Positions 19,707 to 29,069 of a DNA stretch of 64,000 nucleotides are shown here, one piece after another. A model generated the notes under the pieces. That model worked only from the letters and a program-made list of their open reading frames with translations. It had not been told where the DNA came from and made no database searches. Positions within the stretch are counted from its first letter, which is position 1. Each line of letters begins with the position of its first letter. This stretch comes from Pseudomonas capeferrum (lineage in GTDB: Bacteria; Pseudomonadota; Gammaproteobacteria; Pseudomonadales; Pseudomonadaceae): positions 161,456 to 225,455 of the forward strand of contig NZ_JMIT01000002.1 in assembly GCF_000731675.1 (NCBI RefSeq), in the 5' to 3' direction. The position numbers and the translations under genes were made by a program.

Positions 19707-21421
19707 TCGAGCTCTGGCCACAATGGTTGCGCCCCCTCTGGCTGCTGGTCGTGCCGCTGCTCGGCTGGCTGCTGTTCAAGCTTTGGCACCGGCGCAAACG
19801 CGCCGGGCGCTGGCAGATGATCTTGCCGCCGGCCTTCCATGCCGTGCTGCTTGGGGGCGGCAGCGGCAGCACCAGCAAACTGCCCTGGGTCGTGCTGGGC
19901 CTGGCCTGGGCACTGGTGGTCATGGCGCTGCTCGGGCCGAGCTGGCAACGCGTGGAAGAAAACCGCCAACGCCCGGCCGACCCGCTGGTGATCCTGCTTG
20001 AACTGACCCCACAGATGCTCGCCGAGGACAGCCCACCCAACCGCCTGGAGCAGGCCCGGCGCAAGGTCCTCGACCTGCTCGAACACCGCCACGATAGCCA
20101 GACCGCACTGATCGTCTACGCAGGGTCCGCCCACACCCTGGTGCCGCTGTCCGACGACCTGGGCACCACCCGCAACCTGCTGGAGGCGATCGACCCGTCG
20201 ATCATGCCCAAACCCGGCCAGCGCGCAGACCTGGCGGTGCAAAAAGGCCTGGCCTTGCTGGCCCAGAGCGGCCTGGGGCAAGGCCGCCTGCTGTTGATTG
20301 GCTCCTCGCTCAGCGCAGCAGAACGCCAAGGCATCGTCCAGGCCCTCGGCCGCCAGGGCCCAAGCCTGCTGATGCTGGGCATCGGCAGCCGCGACGGCGC
20401 CCCGGTGCGGCAGGCCAACGGCGAATTCCTCAAGGATGACCAGGGCGGCATCCTGCTGCCACGCCTGGACAGCGCCAGCCTCAAGGCATTTGTCAGCAGC
20501 ACCGGCGGGCGCTACCGCAATGCCCGGGTCGACGACCTCGACCTGCGCGGCCTGGGCCTGTTCGACAACCCGCGCGCCTTACGTAACGACGGCCAGACCT
20601 TGCAACTGGATAGCTGGGCAGACCAGGGCTACTGGTTGCTGATTCCACTGCTGCTGCTGGCGGCCTGCGCCGGCCGTCGCGGCTGGCTGTTCTGCCTGCC
20701 GCTATTGCTGGCGCTGCCGCAGCCCAGCCAGGCGTTCGAGTTCAATGACCTGTGGCTGCGCCCCGACCAGCAAGGCCAGCGCCTGCTCGAACAGAACCGC
20801 CCGGCCAGCGCCGCGCGCCATTTCCAGGACGCGCAATGGCGCGGCATGGCGCTGTATCAGGCCGGCGATTACGCCGGTGCCGCCCAGGCCTTCTCCGAAG
20901 GCAATACGGCGGCAGCGCACTACAATCGAGGCAATGCCCTGGCCCGCAGTGGTGAGCTGGAAGCCGCGCTGGACGCCTATGACCAGGCCCTGGAGCGCCA
21001 ACCCGACCTGCAACCGGCACTGGACAACCAGGCGCTGGTCCAGCAAATGCTGCAACAGCGTGAGGCCAAGGCCGAACAGCAAGCCGCCAGCAGCGAAGCC
21101 CAAGGCACACCCGGCAGCGAAACCGAAGGCAACAGCAGCTCGGCTAGCAACCCGGCACAGGGCACGCCCGGCAGTGACGAACACGCCAACGCCGAACAAC
21201 CCGGCGAAGGCAGCAACAACAGCCAGGCCACACCGGGCAATCAGGGCGGCGCCGACGACGATATCATCCAGCCACCCCAGCGCCCGGTGTCCACCAGCCT
21301 CGACGCCGAACAGCGTCAAGCCCTTGAACAGTGGCTGCGGGAGATCCCCGATAACCCGGCGGAACTGCTGCGGCGCAAATTCTGGTATGAACAGCAATTG
21401 CATCAGGACAACCCACAATGA
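19703..21421 (+). CDS. batB: VWA and TPR protein, BatB/BatC-type fusion
   Basis: A 572-residue protein starting MIELWPQWLRPLW after a strong GGAGG. It has N-terminal membrane helices, a VWA domain whose MIDAS is degenerate (LLELTPQML where DxSxS is expected, so metal binding is doubtful), then further helices near 305-345. A TPR block follows at about 380-450 (HYNRGNALARSGELEAALDAY), then a Q/S/G/N-rich low-complexity linker and a conserved C-terminal tail (QWLREIPDNPAELLRRKFWYE). BatB and BatC are separate genes in some phyla; here they are one chain. It is coupled by overlaps to batA and batD. Confidence 0.88.
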   Translation: MIELWPQWLRPLWLLVVPLLGWLLFKLWHRRKRAGRWQMILPPAFHAVLLGGGSGSTSKLPWVVLGLAWALVVMALLGPSWQRVEENRQRPADPLVILLELTPQMLAEDSPPNRLEQARRKVLDLLEHRHDSQTALIVYAGSAHTLVPLSDDLGTTRNLLEAIDPSIMPKPGQRADLAVQKGLALLAQSGLGQGRLLLIGSSLSAAERQGIVQALGRQGPSLLMLGIGSRDGAPVRQANGEFLKDDQGGILLPRLDSASLKAFVSSTGGRYRNARVDDLDLRGLGLFDNPRALRNDGQTLQLDSWADQGYWLLIPLLLLAACAGRRGWLFCLPLLLALPQPSQAFEFNDLWLRPDQQGQRLLEQNRPASAARHFQDAQWRGMALYQAGDYAGAAQAFSEGNTAAAHYNRGNALARSGELEAALDAYDQALERQPDLQPALDNQALVQQMLQQREAKAEQQAASSEAQGTPGSETEGNSSSASNPAQGTPGSDEHANAEQPGEGSNNSQATPGNQGGADDDIIQPPQRPVSTSLDAEQRQALEQWLREIPDNPAELLRRKFWYEQQLHQDNPQ

Positions 21422-23052
21422 GTCGCTTCGGCGTCTTTCTTCTCGGTTTCTTATGGGCCTTGCTGGCCCAGGCCGAACCGATGCTGCAAGCCAGCGTCGA
21501 CCGTACCCGCCTGGGCGCCGGCGAAAGCCTGGAACTGACCCTCGAAAGCCAGGACGTGACCCAGTTTGGCAAGCCCGACCTGCGTGCCTTGGAGGGCGAC
21601 TTCGAGGTGCGCGGCACTCGTCAGCTGAACAGCCTGCACACCCTCGACGGCGAAACCCGCGCCAGCACCCGCTGGATCATCACCCTGCTGCCACGGCGCA
21701 GCGGCAGCCTGCGCATCCCGGAACTGCAACTGGGCCAGTCACGCAGCCAGGCCATCGACCTGCAAGTGCTGCAGGCCGATGCCAGCCGCCAGGAAAGCGC
21801 CTCCCAAGTGTTCATCGAAGCGACCCTGGACAGCACCGATGTGTATGTCCAGGCCCAGGCGGTGCTGACCCTGCGCATCTACCATTCGGTGGCGCTGTAT
21901 GACGACAGCAGCCTCAGCCCGCTGCAGCTGGACAACGCCAAGGTCGAGCCTCTGGGCGAGTCGCGCACTTACGAAAAGGAAATCAACGGCGTGCGCCACG
22001 GGGTGATTGAAACCCGCTATGCCGTCTATCCGCAGCAGAGCGGCGGCCTGGAGATCCCCCCCCTGACCTTTACCGCCACCGCCGCCGCCAGCGTCGACGA
22101 CGAACAATCGCCCGCCGCCGCGCCGCGTGCCGGCCGCCAGGTGCAGGTCAGCTCGCTGCCGCTGCGCCTCGCCGTGCGCCCGATTCCGGCGGCCTGGCCG
22201 GCCGGTGCGCCGTGGCTGCCCGCACGCAGCCTGACCCTTGAAGAGCACTGGAACCCCGACCCAGGCAGCCAGCAGACGCAGATTGGCGATTCCCTCACCC
22301 GCAACATCACCCTGCGCGCTGACGGTTTGTCCAGCACTCAGCTGCCGCCGCTGCCGGCCACCGAGATCACCGGCCTGCGCCGCTACCCCGACCAGCCGCT
22401 GCTGCGCAACGAAATCAACGACCGCGGCATGACCGCCAACCGCGAGGAGCGTGAGGCCCTGGTGCCTACCCACAGTGGCGAGTTGGCTCTGCCAGCGCTG
22501 GAAGTATCGTGGTGGAACACCCGTGAAGATCACCTCGAGCACACCAGCCTGCCGGCGCGAACCCTGAACGTGCAGGACAACCCGGCGCTGAGCGCCGACA
22601 CCCCGGTCGGCGACAGCCGTTCTGGCAGCGGCTTGCTGTGGCCTTGGCAGCTTGCCACGCTGGTGTTGGCCCTGACCACGCTGCTGGGCTTCACCTTGTG
22701 GTGGCGGGCGCGCTCGCAACCGGCGGTGCTGCGCGCCGCGCAACAAGGCCCCAGCCCACGCACCCTGCTGGACGACCTCAAGCGCGCCTGCCAGGCCAAC
22801 GACCCGCAGGCCACGCGCCAGGCGCTCGACGCCTGGGCACGCCAGCAACCGCAGACGCTGGCGGAGATGGCGGCGCGTTTCGTGCCGTTGTCCGATGCGC
22901 TGGATGGGCTGAATGGGGCGTTGTATAGCGAGAGTGGGCAGTATTGGCAGGGTGAGGATTTGTGGCGGGCGATCGGTACCATTCCGCCGGCCGAGCAGGT
23001 GCTGCTGCCTTCCGGGGATACGGGGGGGTTGCCGCCGTTGTATCCGAAGTGA
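21418..23052 (+). CDS. batD: BatD-type oxygen-tolerance membrane protein
   Basis: A 544-residue protein with a signal peptide (cleaved near residue 20, ...ALLAQAEP), a long periplasmic region of beta-sandwich repeats (LQASVDRTRLGAGESLELTL is the BatD opening) and a single membrane helix near 410-428 (LATLVLALTTLLGFTLWW) before a cytoplasmic helical tail. It is the last gene of the moxR operon, overlapping batB by 4 bases, and a REP inverted repeat follows. Its partners are presumably the BatA and BatB VWA domains across the membrane. Confidence 0.88.
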   Translation: MSRFGVFLLGFLWALLAQAEPMLQASVDRTRLGAGESLELTLESQDVTQFGKPDLRALEGDFEVRGTRQLNSLHTLDGETRASTRWIITLLPRRSGSLRIPELQLGQSRSQAIDLQVLQADASRQESASQVFIEATLDSTDVYVQAQAVLTLRIYHSVALYDDSSLSPLQLDNAKVEPLGESRTYEKEINGVRHGVIETRYAVYPQQSGGLEIPPLTFTATAAASVDDEQSPAAAPRAGRQVQVSSLPLRLAVRPIPAAWPAGAPWLPARSLTLEEHWNPDPGSQQTQIGDSLTRNITLRADGLSSTQLPPLPATEITGLRRYPDQPLLRNEINDRGMTANREEREALVPTHSGELALPALEVSWWNTREDHLEHTSLPARTLNVQDNPALSADTPVGDSRSGSGLLWPWQLATLVLALTTLLGFTLWWRARSQPAVLRAAQQGPSPRTLLDDLKRACQANDPQATRQALDAWARQQPQTLAEMAARFVPLSDALDGLNGALYSESGQYWQGEDLWRAIGTIPPAEQVLLPSGDTGGLPPLYPK

Positions 23053-23498
23053 CATGTGGGGTGCAGCGGGTGCAGGGCTTGGCATTTTCAGCGCCTGTGA
23101 GATCGAGCGCCGCCCGCGCGGCGCTTCGCGGGGCAAGCCCGCTCCCACATCTGTTTCGGGCCAGTGAGGCCTGTGCCATTTGCGCGCGACCGCCTTGTTT
23201 GTCCGACGCGATATTGTGGCGGGCACCAAAGGGCCGCGCGCCAATGCATCAGGCATAACTGGCCCGAAACAGATGTGGGAGCGGGCTTGCCCCGCGAAGC
23301 GCCGCGCGGGCGGCGCTCGATCTGATAGGCGCTGAAAGACTCATGAAATGCACCTGTACGCCCACATCCATTCCCCCACATGCAATCCCCCCAGGCATGC
23401 CCCTCTCCCCCACCATTGAGTTACCATACCCCCCTGCGCAACGCCCATCATCCAAGCCAAGCCCCCCGCTTGCTCGACTCGACACCAACAGGTCATCC
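23053..23498. other. batD-sbcD gap: REP pair plus sbcD leader
   Basis: The gap holds the 78-base-arm inverted repeat described separately (23088-23335), then about 160 bases rich in C runs upstream of sbcD. That part must contain the sbcD promoter, but I cannot assign hexamers. Confidence 0.5.
23088..23335. repeat. BIME-like inverted repeat with 78-bp arms
   Basis: Arms at 23088-23165 and 23258-23335 are almost perfectly complementary. Each contains a complete REP (GATCGAGCGCCGC inner palindrome, then GGGGCAAGCCCGCTCCCACA). The 92-base centre has no gene. Two head-to-head REPs of this kind are typical transposition products of REP-associated tyrosine transposases. It probably terminates the bat operon. 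Confidence 0.85.
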
Positions 23499-24737
23499 AT
23501 GCGTCTGTTTCATACCTCCGACTGGCACCTGGGCCAAAGCCTGCACGGCCAGGAACGCGATTTCGAACACGCTTGCTTCCTCCACTGGCTGCTCGGCCAA
23601 CTGCACCTGCGCCAGCCGGATGCGCTGCTGATCGCCGGCGACATCTTCGACACGGTCAACCCACCGGTCAAAGCCCAGGAGCGCCTCTACGACTTCATCG
23701 TCCAGGCCCACGAGCAACAGCCCAAGCTGGACATCGTGATGATCGCCGGTAACCACGACTCCGGCTCGCGCATCGAACTGCCCGCAGCATTGATGCGCCG
23801 CCTGCGCACTCACGCCCTGGGCCGTGTGCACTGGCTCGACGAAGGCCAGCTGGATGCCGAGCGCCTGCTGATCCCACTGACCAACGCCCGCGGCAAAATC
23901 AGCGCCTGGTGCCTGGCGCTGCCCTTCCTGCGCCCCGCGGAAGTGACCGGCCCGCAGTTGGGTGACGACTACCTGCAAGGCATCACCCAGGTGCACCAGC
24001 AACTGATTGCCGCCGCCCTGCAAAAACGCAAGAAGGACCAGGCACTGGTCGCCATCAGCCATGCCCACATGGCCGGCGGCGCCGTGTCGGAAGACTCCGA
24101 GCGCAGCCTGATCATCGGCAACGCCGAGGCCTTGCCGGCCAAGCTGTTCGACAAGGCCATCAGCTATGTCGCCCTGGGCCACCTGCACAAGCCGCAGAAG
24201 GTCAACCGCGAAGACCGCATTCGCTACAGCGGCTCGCCGATCCCGCTGTCGTTCGCCGAGATCAACTACCCGCACCAGGTGCTGGAGGTAGAGCTGGACG
24301 GTGCCGAGCTGGTCAGCGTCGAAGCGCGCCCGGTGCCTCGCGCCGTGGCCCTGCAACGCATCGGCCCGGCACCGCTTGGCGAGCTGCTGGCACAGCTCGC
24401 CGAACTGCCGGTGATCGACCTGCTCGAAGACCCTAACCGCCAGCCCTGGCTCGAAGTGCGCGTCGTGCTGGACGAACCGCAGCCCGACCTGCGCCAGCAA
24501 ATCGAAGGCGCCCTGCAAGGCAAAGCCGTGCGGCTGATCCGCATTGGCGCCGAATATGCCGGGCGCGCCAGCGCCGAGGACGACGACCTGGCCTTCGTCG
24601 AACTGTCCCAGATGACCCCGCAAGACCTGTTCAGCCGCGCCTGGGAGCAAGCCTACGGCAACCCCGCCGATGAACAGGCCTTGGCCGACTTCGCCCTGCT
24701 GTTGCAGGACGCACAGCTGGAAGAGGAACAGCCATGA
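23499..24737 (+). CDS. sbcD: SbcCD nuclease, subunit D
   Basis: A 412-residue metallophosphoesterase (Mre11 family). It begins MRLFHTSDWHLGQSL, giving the first metal ligands D8 and H10. It continues with LLIAGDIFDTVNPP, MIAGNHDSGSR, AISHAHMAG and YVALGHLHKPQ, a full set of Mre11 phosphoesterase motifs. With SbcC it cleaves DNA hairpins and protein-blocked ends and limits long palindromes. It overlaps sbcC by 4 bases. I start at 23499 because a longer frame would add 52 proline-rich residues without similarity. Confidence 0.96.
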   Translation: MRLFHTSDWHLGQSLHGQERDFEHACFLHWLLGQLHLRQPDALLIAGDIFDTVNPPVKAQERLYDFIVQAHEQQPKLDIVMIAGNHDSGSRIELPAALMRRLRTHALGRVHWLDEGQLDAERLLIPLTNARGKISAWCLALPFLRPAEVTGPQLGDDYLQGITQVHQQLIAAALQKRKKDQALVAISHAHMAGGAVSEDSERSLIIGNAEALPAKLFDKAISYVALGHLHKPQKVNREDRIRYSGSPIPLSFAEINYPHQVLEVELDGAELVSVEARPVPRAVALQRIGPAPLGELLAQLAELPVIDLLEDPNRQPWLEVRVVLDEPQPDLRQQIEGALQGKAVRLIRIGAEYAGRASAEDDDLAFVELSQMTPQDLFSRAWEQAYGNPADEQALADFALLLQDAQLEEEQP

Positions 24738-27700
24738 AGATTCTCGCCATCCGCCTGAAGAACCTGGCATCCCTGGCCGGCCCGATCGACATCGATTTCA
24801 CCGCCGAGCCGCTGGCCAGCGCCGGCCTGTTCGCCATCACCGGCCCGACCGGCGCCGGCAAGAGCACGCTGCTCGATGCCCTGTGCCTGGCCCTGTTCGG
24901 CACTGTCCCCCGGCTCAACGACATTGGCCGCGAAGCCAAGGTGCCGGACGCCGACGGCGAGATCCCGACCTCTGACCCACGCAACCTGGTGCGCCGAGGC
25001 ACCGGCAGCGGTTTCGCCGAAGTCGACTTCGTCGGCATCGACGGCCGTCGCTACCGTGCCCGCTGGGAAGCCAACCGCGCCCGCGACAAGGCCAACGGCA
25101 AGCTGCAACACAGCCGCCAGAGCTTTTATGACCTGGACAGCGAGCAGGTACTGGCCAGTGGCAAGCAGGAATACAAGCAACTGGTCGAAGCGCGCCTGGG
25201 CCTGAACTTCGAGCAGTTCACCCGCGCGGTGATGCTGGCCCAGAGCGAGTTCGGCGCCTTCCTCAAGGCCGACGACAAGGAACGCAGCGAACTGCTGGAA
25301 AAGCTCACCAACACGGCGATTTACACCCGCCTTGGCCAGCGTGCCTTCAGCAAGGCCCGCGAGGCCGGCGAGGCGCACAGTGCCCTGAAGGACCGCGCCA
25401 GCCACCTGTTGCCCATGCCGAGCGATGCCCGTGCCGAACTCGACCAGCGCCTGGTGCAGGCACAGCAGCAGTTCAAGGCCGACCAGGCGCAAGAGCGCCA
25501 GCTCGAGCAGCAACGTACCTGGCTCGATGAACAGCGCCAGCTGCAGGTACAGCAGGGCGAAGCCAGCTCAGCATTGCAGGCCGCCGAGCAGGCTTGGCAG
25601 CACCTCACCGATCAGCGCCTGGACCTGGAGCGCCTGGAGCGCCTGGCGCCCCAGCGCCACCAGTTCCACCGTCAGCAGGCCCTGGCGGCGCAGCTCGCGC
25701 CGTTGGCCAGCGAGCTCAGCGAACAACACCGCCAGCAGAGCGACCTGCAAGGCCGCATCGGCGAACTTGAACGGGCCCTCGAATCAGCCCGTCAGGCGCT
25801 GAGCCAGGCCCAGGCCAGCCAGGGCGAAAACGCCCCGCGCCTGCGCCAGGCCTTCGCCGAGCAAGACACCCTCACCCGCCTGGAGCAAGAACTGGCCAAG
25901 GCCCGCGAGGCCGGCCAGCAGGCCGACCTGGCCGCCGCCGAGCTCGAGCAACAACTGCAGCAGTTGGCCGAGCACCAGCAGCGCGGCCAGCAGCAACTGG
26001 CGCAGATCGACACTGCTCTGGCCGAGAGTGCCCCCCTGGCTGCCCTCACCAGCGCCTGGCAGGCTTATCGCCCACAGCTGCAACAGTTGCTGCAGATCGG
26101 CAACCGCCTGAACCAGGGCGGCGAAGAGCTGCCGGGCCTGCAGGCCCAGGCCAGCCAGGCCAATGCGCAGTTGCAAACCCAGCGCGACGCCCTCGAAGTG
26201 CTGTTCCGCGAAGCCGCAGCAGAGCCCCAGGCCTTGGCCGAACAGCTCGACCTGTTGGGCGGCATGCTGCAGGAAAACCGCAAACAGCAACGTGCCGTGG
26301 AACAACTGTCGCGCCTGCATGCCCGCGAGCAGGAGCTGCAACAGGGTATCCAGTCGTTGCGCGAACGCCAGCAACTGGCCCTGCAGCAACGCCAGCAACT
26401 GATTGGCGAAGGCACCGCCGCCAAGGCCGAGCTTGAAGCTGCCGAGCAGGCGCTGGCGCTCACCCGGCAACTGCTGGAACGTCAGCGCCTGGCGCGCAGC
26501 ACCAGCGTCGAAGAACTGCGTGCGCAATTGCACGAGGGCGAACCCTGCCCGGTCTGTGGCAGCGCCGAGCATCCCTTCCATCAGCCCGAAGCGCTGCTGC
26601 AAAGCCTGGGCCGGCATGACCAGGCCGAAGAAGCGACGGCCCTGGCACAGGTCGAGCACTTCAATTCCCGCCTGATCGAGTTGCGCACCCAGGTGGGTGT
26701 GGTCAATGGCCAGATCAAGGAGTATCAGCATCAACAGGCGCAACTGAGTGAGCAGTTGCAGCCGCTGGCCGAGCAACTGGCGGCCCATGCCCTGTGGCCC
26801 GCACTCAGTGCCCATGAAGACAAGGCCCGCAGTGCCTGGCTGGACAGCCAACTGCGCCGCCTCGACCAGGAAATCGGCCGTGACGAACAGCGCCAAGCCA
26901 CGCTGCTGACCCTGCAAAGGGATGCCACCCGCCTCAATCAGCAGTTGCAAGCCGCGAGCGAAGCCCAACAGCAGGCACAACGCCGCCTGGACCAGCAGCA
27001 CCAAGCTCTGGCCGCCGACCAGGAACGCCTTGAGCAGGCCTTGGCCGATTTCGCCAACCTGCTGCCGCCCCCTGTGCTGCAGGCCCTGCGCGATGAGCCG
27101 GCGCAGGCCTTCCTTAGCCTCGACCAGCAGATCGCCCAGCGCCAGCAACAGCTGGACCAGCAAAAGGACGAACTGCAAGAACATCAGCAGCGCCTGCAAC
27201 AGCTGGAGCGCCTGCACGACCAGCAGCAAACCCGCGTGCAGCGCCAGCAAGAACTGCAACTGCAGGTCAGCGGGCTGGCCGAACAGATGGACAAGGCCCG
27301 CGCCGCCCTGGCCGAGCTGCTGGGTGAACACCCGCGTGCCGAGGACTGGCAACGCCATCTGGAGCAACAGGTAGAGCACGCCCGCACAGGCGAAGCCGAG
27401 ACTGCCGAGCAGTTGCAACAGGCCCGCACCCATGCCCTGCAGCTGGCCGGCGAACTCAAGGCCAATAGCGCCCGCCAGCAGGCTTTGGACCACGAACACC
27501 AGCAGTTGCAGGGTGAAATCGCTCAGTGGCGCGCCGCACACCCCGAGCTCGACGATAGCGGCCTCGACCGCCTGCTGGCCATGGACGACGCACAAGTGGG
27601 CGAACTGCGCCAGCGCCTGCAAGTTGCACAAAAGGCCATCGAACAAGGCCGCGTGCTGTTGCAGGAGCGTGAACAGCGCCTGCAGCAACATACCGCGCAA

Positions 27701-28378
27701 GCCAGCGTCGAGGCCACGGCCGAAGACCTTGAGCAGTCCCTCGCAGCACTGCGCGCGTTGCTGGCCAACCATGAACAGCAGTGCGCCGAGCTACGCGCCG
27801 CCCAGGCCGAAGACCAGCGTCGCCAACTGGCGTATCAGGCGCTGGCCGAGGACATCGAACAGGCCCATCAGCAATGGCAGCGCTGGGCGCGCCTGAATGC
27901 GTTGATCGGTTCGGCCTCTGGCGATGTGTTCCGCAAGATCGCCCAGGGTTACAACCTCGACCTGCTGCTGCACCATGCCAACAGCCAGTTGCGCCAGCTG
28001 GCGCGTCGCTACCGCCTCAAGCGCGGCGGCAGTGCCCTGGGCCTGCTGGTGCTGGACACCGAGATGGGCGACGAGCTGCGCTCGGTGCATTCGCTGTCGG
28101 GCGGTGAAACCTTCCTGGTATCGCTGGCCCTGGCACTGGGCCTGGCGTCGATGGCCTCGAGCACCCTGCGCATCGAATCGTTGTTCATCGACGAAGGCTT
28201 CGGCAGCCTCGACCCAGAATCACTGCAACTGGCCATGGATGCCCTCGACGGCTTGCAGGCTCAGGGCCGCAAGGTCGCGGTGATCTCCCACGTGCAGGAG
28301 ATGCATGAACGCATCCCGGTGCAGATCCAGGTGCGCCGCCAGGGCAACGGCCTGAGTGACGTCGAGGTGTGCGGGTGA
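24734..28378 (+). CDS. sbcC: SbcCD nuclease, ATPase subunit C
   Basis: A 1214-residue SMC-like ATPase. The N-terminal half has Walker A GPTGAGKST (37-45). A very long glutamine-rich coiled coil is broken by the zinc hook C605-P-V-C608, where two molecules join. The C-terminal lobe carries the ABC signature VHSLSGGETFLVSLAL and Walker B LFIDEGFGSLD. It drives SbcD in hairpin and DNA-end processing. The length is somewhat above E. coli SbcC (about 1050) because of the coiled coil. It is translationally coupled to sbcD and to a downstream GST gene. Confidence 0.96.
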   Translation: MKILAIRLKNLASLAGPIDIDFTAEPLASAGLFAITGPTGAGKSTLLDALCLALFGTVPRLNDIGREAKVPDADGEIPTSDPRNLVRRGTGSGFAEVDFVGIDGRRYRARWEANRARDKANGKLQHSRQSFYDLDSEQVLASGKQEYKQLVEARLGLNFEQFTRAVMLAQSEFGAFLKADDKERSELLEKLTNTAIYTRLGQRAFSKAREAGEAHSALKDRASHLLPMPSDARAELDQRLVQAQQQFKADQAQERQLEQQRTWLDEQRQLQVQQGEASSALQAAEQAWQHLTDQRLDLERLERLAPQRHQFHRQQALAAQLAPLASELSEQHRQQSDLQGRIGELERALESARQALSQAQASQGENAPRLRQAFAEQDTLTRLEQELAKAREAGQQADLAAAELEQQLQQLAEHQQRGQQQLAQIDTALAESAPLAALTSAWQAYRPQLQQLLQIGNRLNQGGEELPGLQAQASQANAQLQTQRDALEVLFREAAAEPQALAEQLDLLGGMLQENRKQQRAVEQLSRLHAREQELQQGIQSLRERQQLALQQRQQLIGEGTAAKAELEAAEQALALTRQLLERQRLARSTSVEELRAQLHEGEPCPVCGSAEHPFHQPEALLQSLGRHDQAEEATALAQVEHFNSRLIELRTQVGVVNGQIKEYQHQQAQLSEQLQPLAEQLAAHALWPALSAHEDKARSAWLDSQLRRLDQEIGRDEQRQATLLTLQRDATRLNQQLQAASEAQQQAQRRLDQQHQALAADQERLEQALADFANLLPPPVLQALRDEPAQAFLSLDQQIAQRQQQLDQQKDELQEHQQRLQQLERLHDQQQTRVQRQQELQLQVSGLAEQMDKARAALAELLGEHPRAEDWQRHLEQQVEHARTGEAETAEQLQQARTHALQLAGELKANSARQQALDHEHQQLQGEIAQWRAAHPELDDSGLDRLLAMDDAQVGELRQRLQVAQKAIEQGRVLLQEREQRLQQHTAQASVEATAEDLEQSLAALRALLANHEQQCAELRAAQAEDQRRQLAYQALAEDIEQAHQQWQRWARLNALIGSASGDVFRKIAQGYNLDLLLHHANSQLRQLARRYRLKRGGSALGLLVLDTEMGDELRSVHSLSGGETFLVSLALALGLASMASSTLRIESLFIDEGFGSLDPESLQLAMDALDGLQAQGRKVAVISHVQEMHERIPVQIQVRRQGNGLSDVEVCG

Positions 28379-28968
28379 TCCTCTACTCGTTCCGCCGCTG
28401 CCCCTGGGCCATGCGCGCGCGCCTGGCCCTGCGCTATGCCGGGTGCGAGATACGGGTCGAGGAAGTGGCGATGAAGAACAAACCGGCCGCGCTGCTGGCG
28501 TTGTCGCCCAAGGGTACGGTGCCGGTGCTGGACACCGGTACCGGCGTGCTGGAGGAAAGCCTGGATATCATGCGCTGGGCGCTGGAACGCAACGACCCGC
28601 AGGACTGGCGGCTACGGGCGGACCCGGCGGCGGCGCAACAGGCCGAGGCGCTGATCGCCCGTAACGACTCCACGTTCAAGGCGCAGGTGAACCTGTACAA
28701 GTACGCCGAGCGATACCCTGAGCATTCCCGCGAGCACTACCGCCAGCAGGCCGAAACCTGGCTGGCAGCGCTTGAAGTACTGCTTGAAGGCCGGACTTAC
28801 CTGCTGGCCGATCATCCGAGCCTGGCCGATGCCGCGTTGCTGCCCCTGATGCGCCAGTTTGCCGGGGTCGAACCGCAGCGGTTCGCCGAGGCGGCTTATC
28901 CGCGGGTGCGGAGCTGGCTGGAGGGGTGGCTGGCGTCGGACCTGTTCAAGGCCGTCATGGCCAAGTGA
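28375..28968 (+). CDS. Glutathione S-transferase family protein
   Basis: A 197-residue protein with a thioredoxin-like N-terminal domain starting MILYSFRRCPWAMRARLAL. The C9-P-W-A motif is typical of omega/beta-like GSTs with a catalytic cysteine, and KGTVPVL supplies the glutathione-binding cis-proline. A helical C-terminal domain follows (TYLLADHPSLADAALLPL). I choose the GTG at 28375, whose first bases overlap the sbcC stop and which has GAGG 5 bases upstream; a GTG two codons earlier is possible. Coupling to sbcDC is unusual functionally but the overlap is clear. A strong hairpin follows. Confidence 0.88.
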   Translation: MILYSFRRCPWAMRARLALRYAGCEIRVEEVAMKNKPAALLALSPKGTVPVLDTGTGVLEESLDIMRWALERNDPQDWRLRADPAAAQQAEALIARNDSTFKAQVNLYKYAERYPEHSREHYRQQAETWLAALEVLLEGRTYLLADHPSLADAALLPLMRQFAGVEPQRFAEAAYPRVRSWLEGWLASDLFKAVMAK

Positions 28969-28981
28969 CCTGACGCGGCCC

Positions 28982-29055
28982 TTGTGTAATCGATGGACTC
29001 GCCCCCGCCGTGGCACTGTGATGCCTCGGCGGGGGCGAGTCCATCGATTACACAA
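28982..29055. terminator. Perfect 28-bp-arm hairpin after the sbcDC-gst operon
   Basis: The arms at 28982-29009 and 29028-29055 are exact complements, starting TTGTGTAATCGATGG. The 18-base loop has no T-tract, so this is either a terminator serving both converging genes or another REP-type element. Confidence 0.7.
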
Positions 29056-29069
29056 AAGCCGGGTAGTGC

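Noticed and set aside
25784..27772. A 662-codon Leu/Gln-rich frame opposite sbcC
   Set aside because: It mirrors the glutamine-rich coiled coil of SbcC and has no domain.
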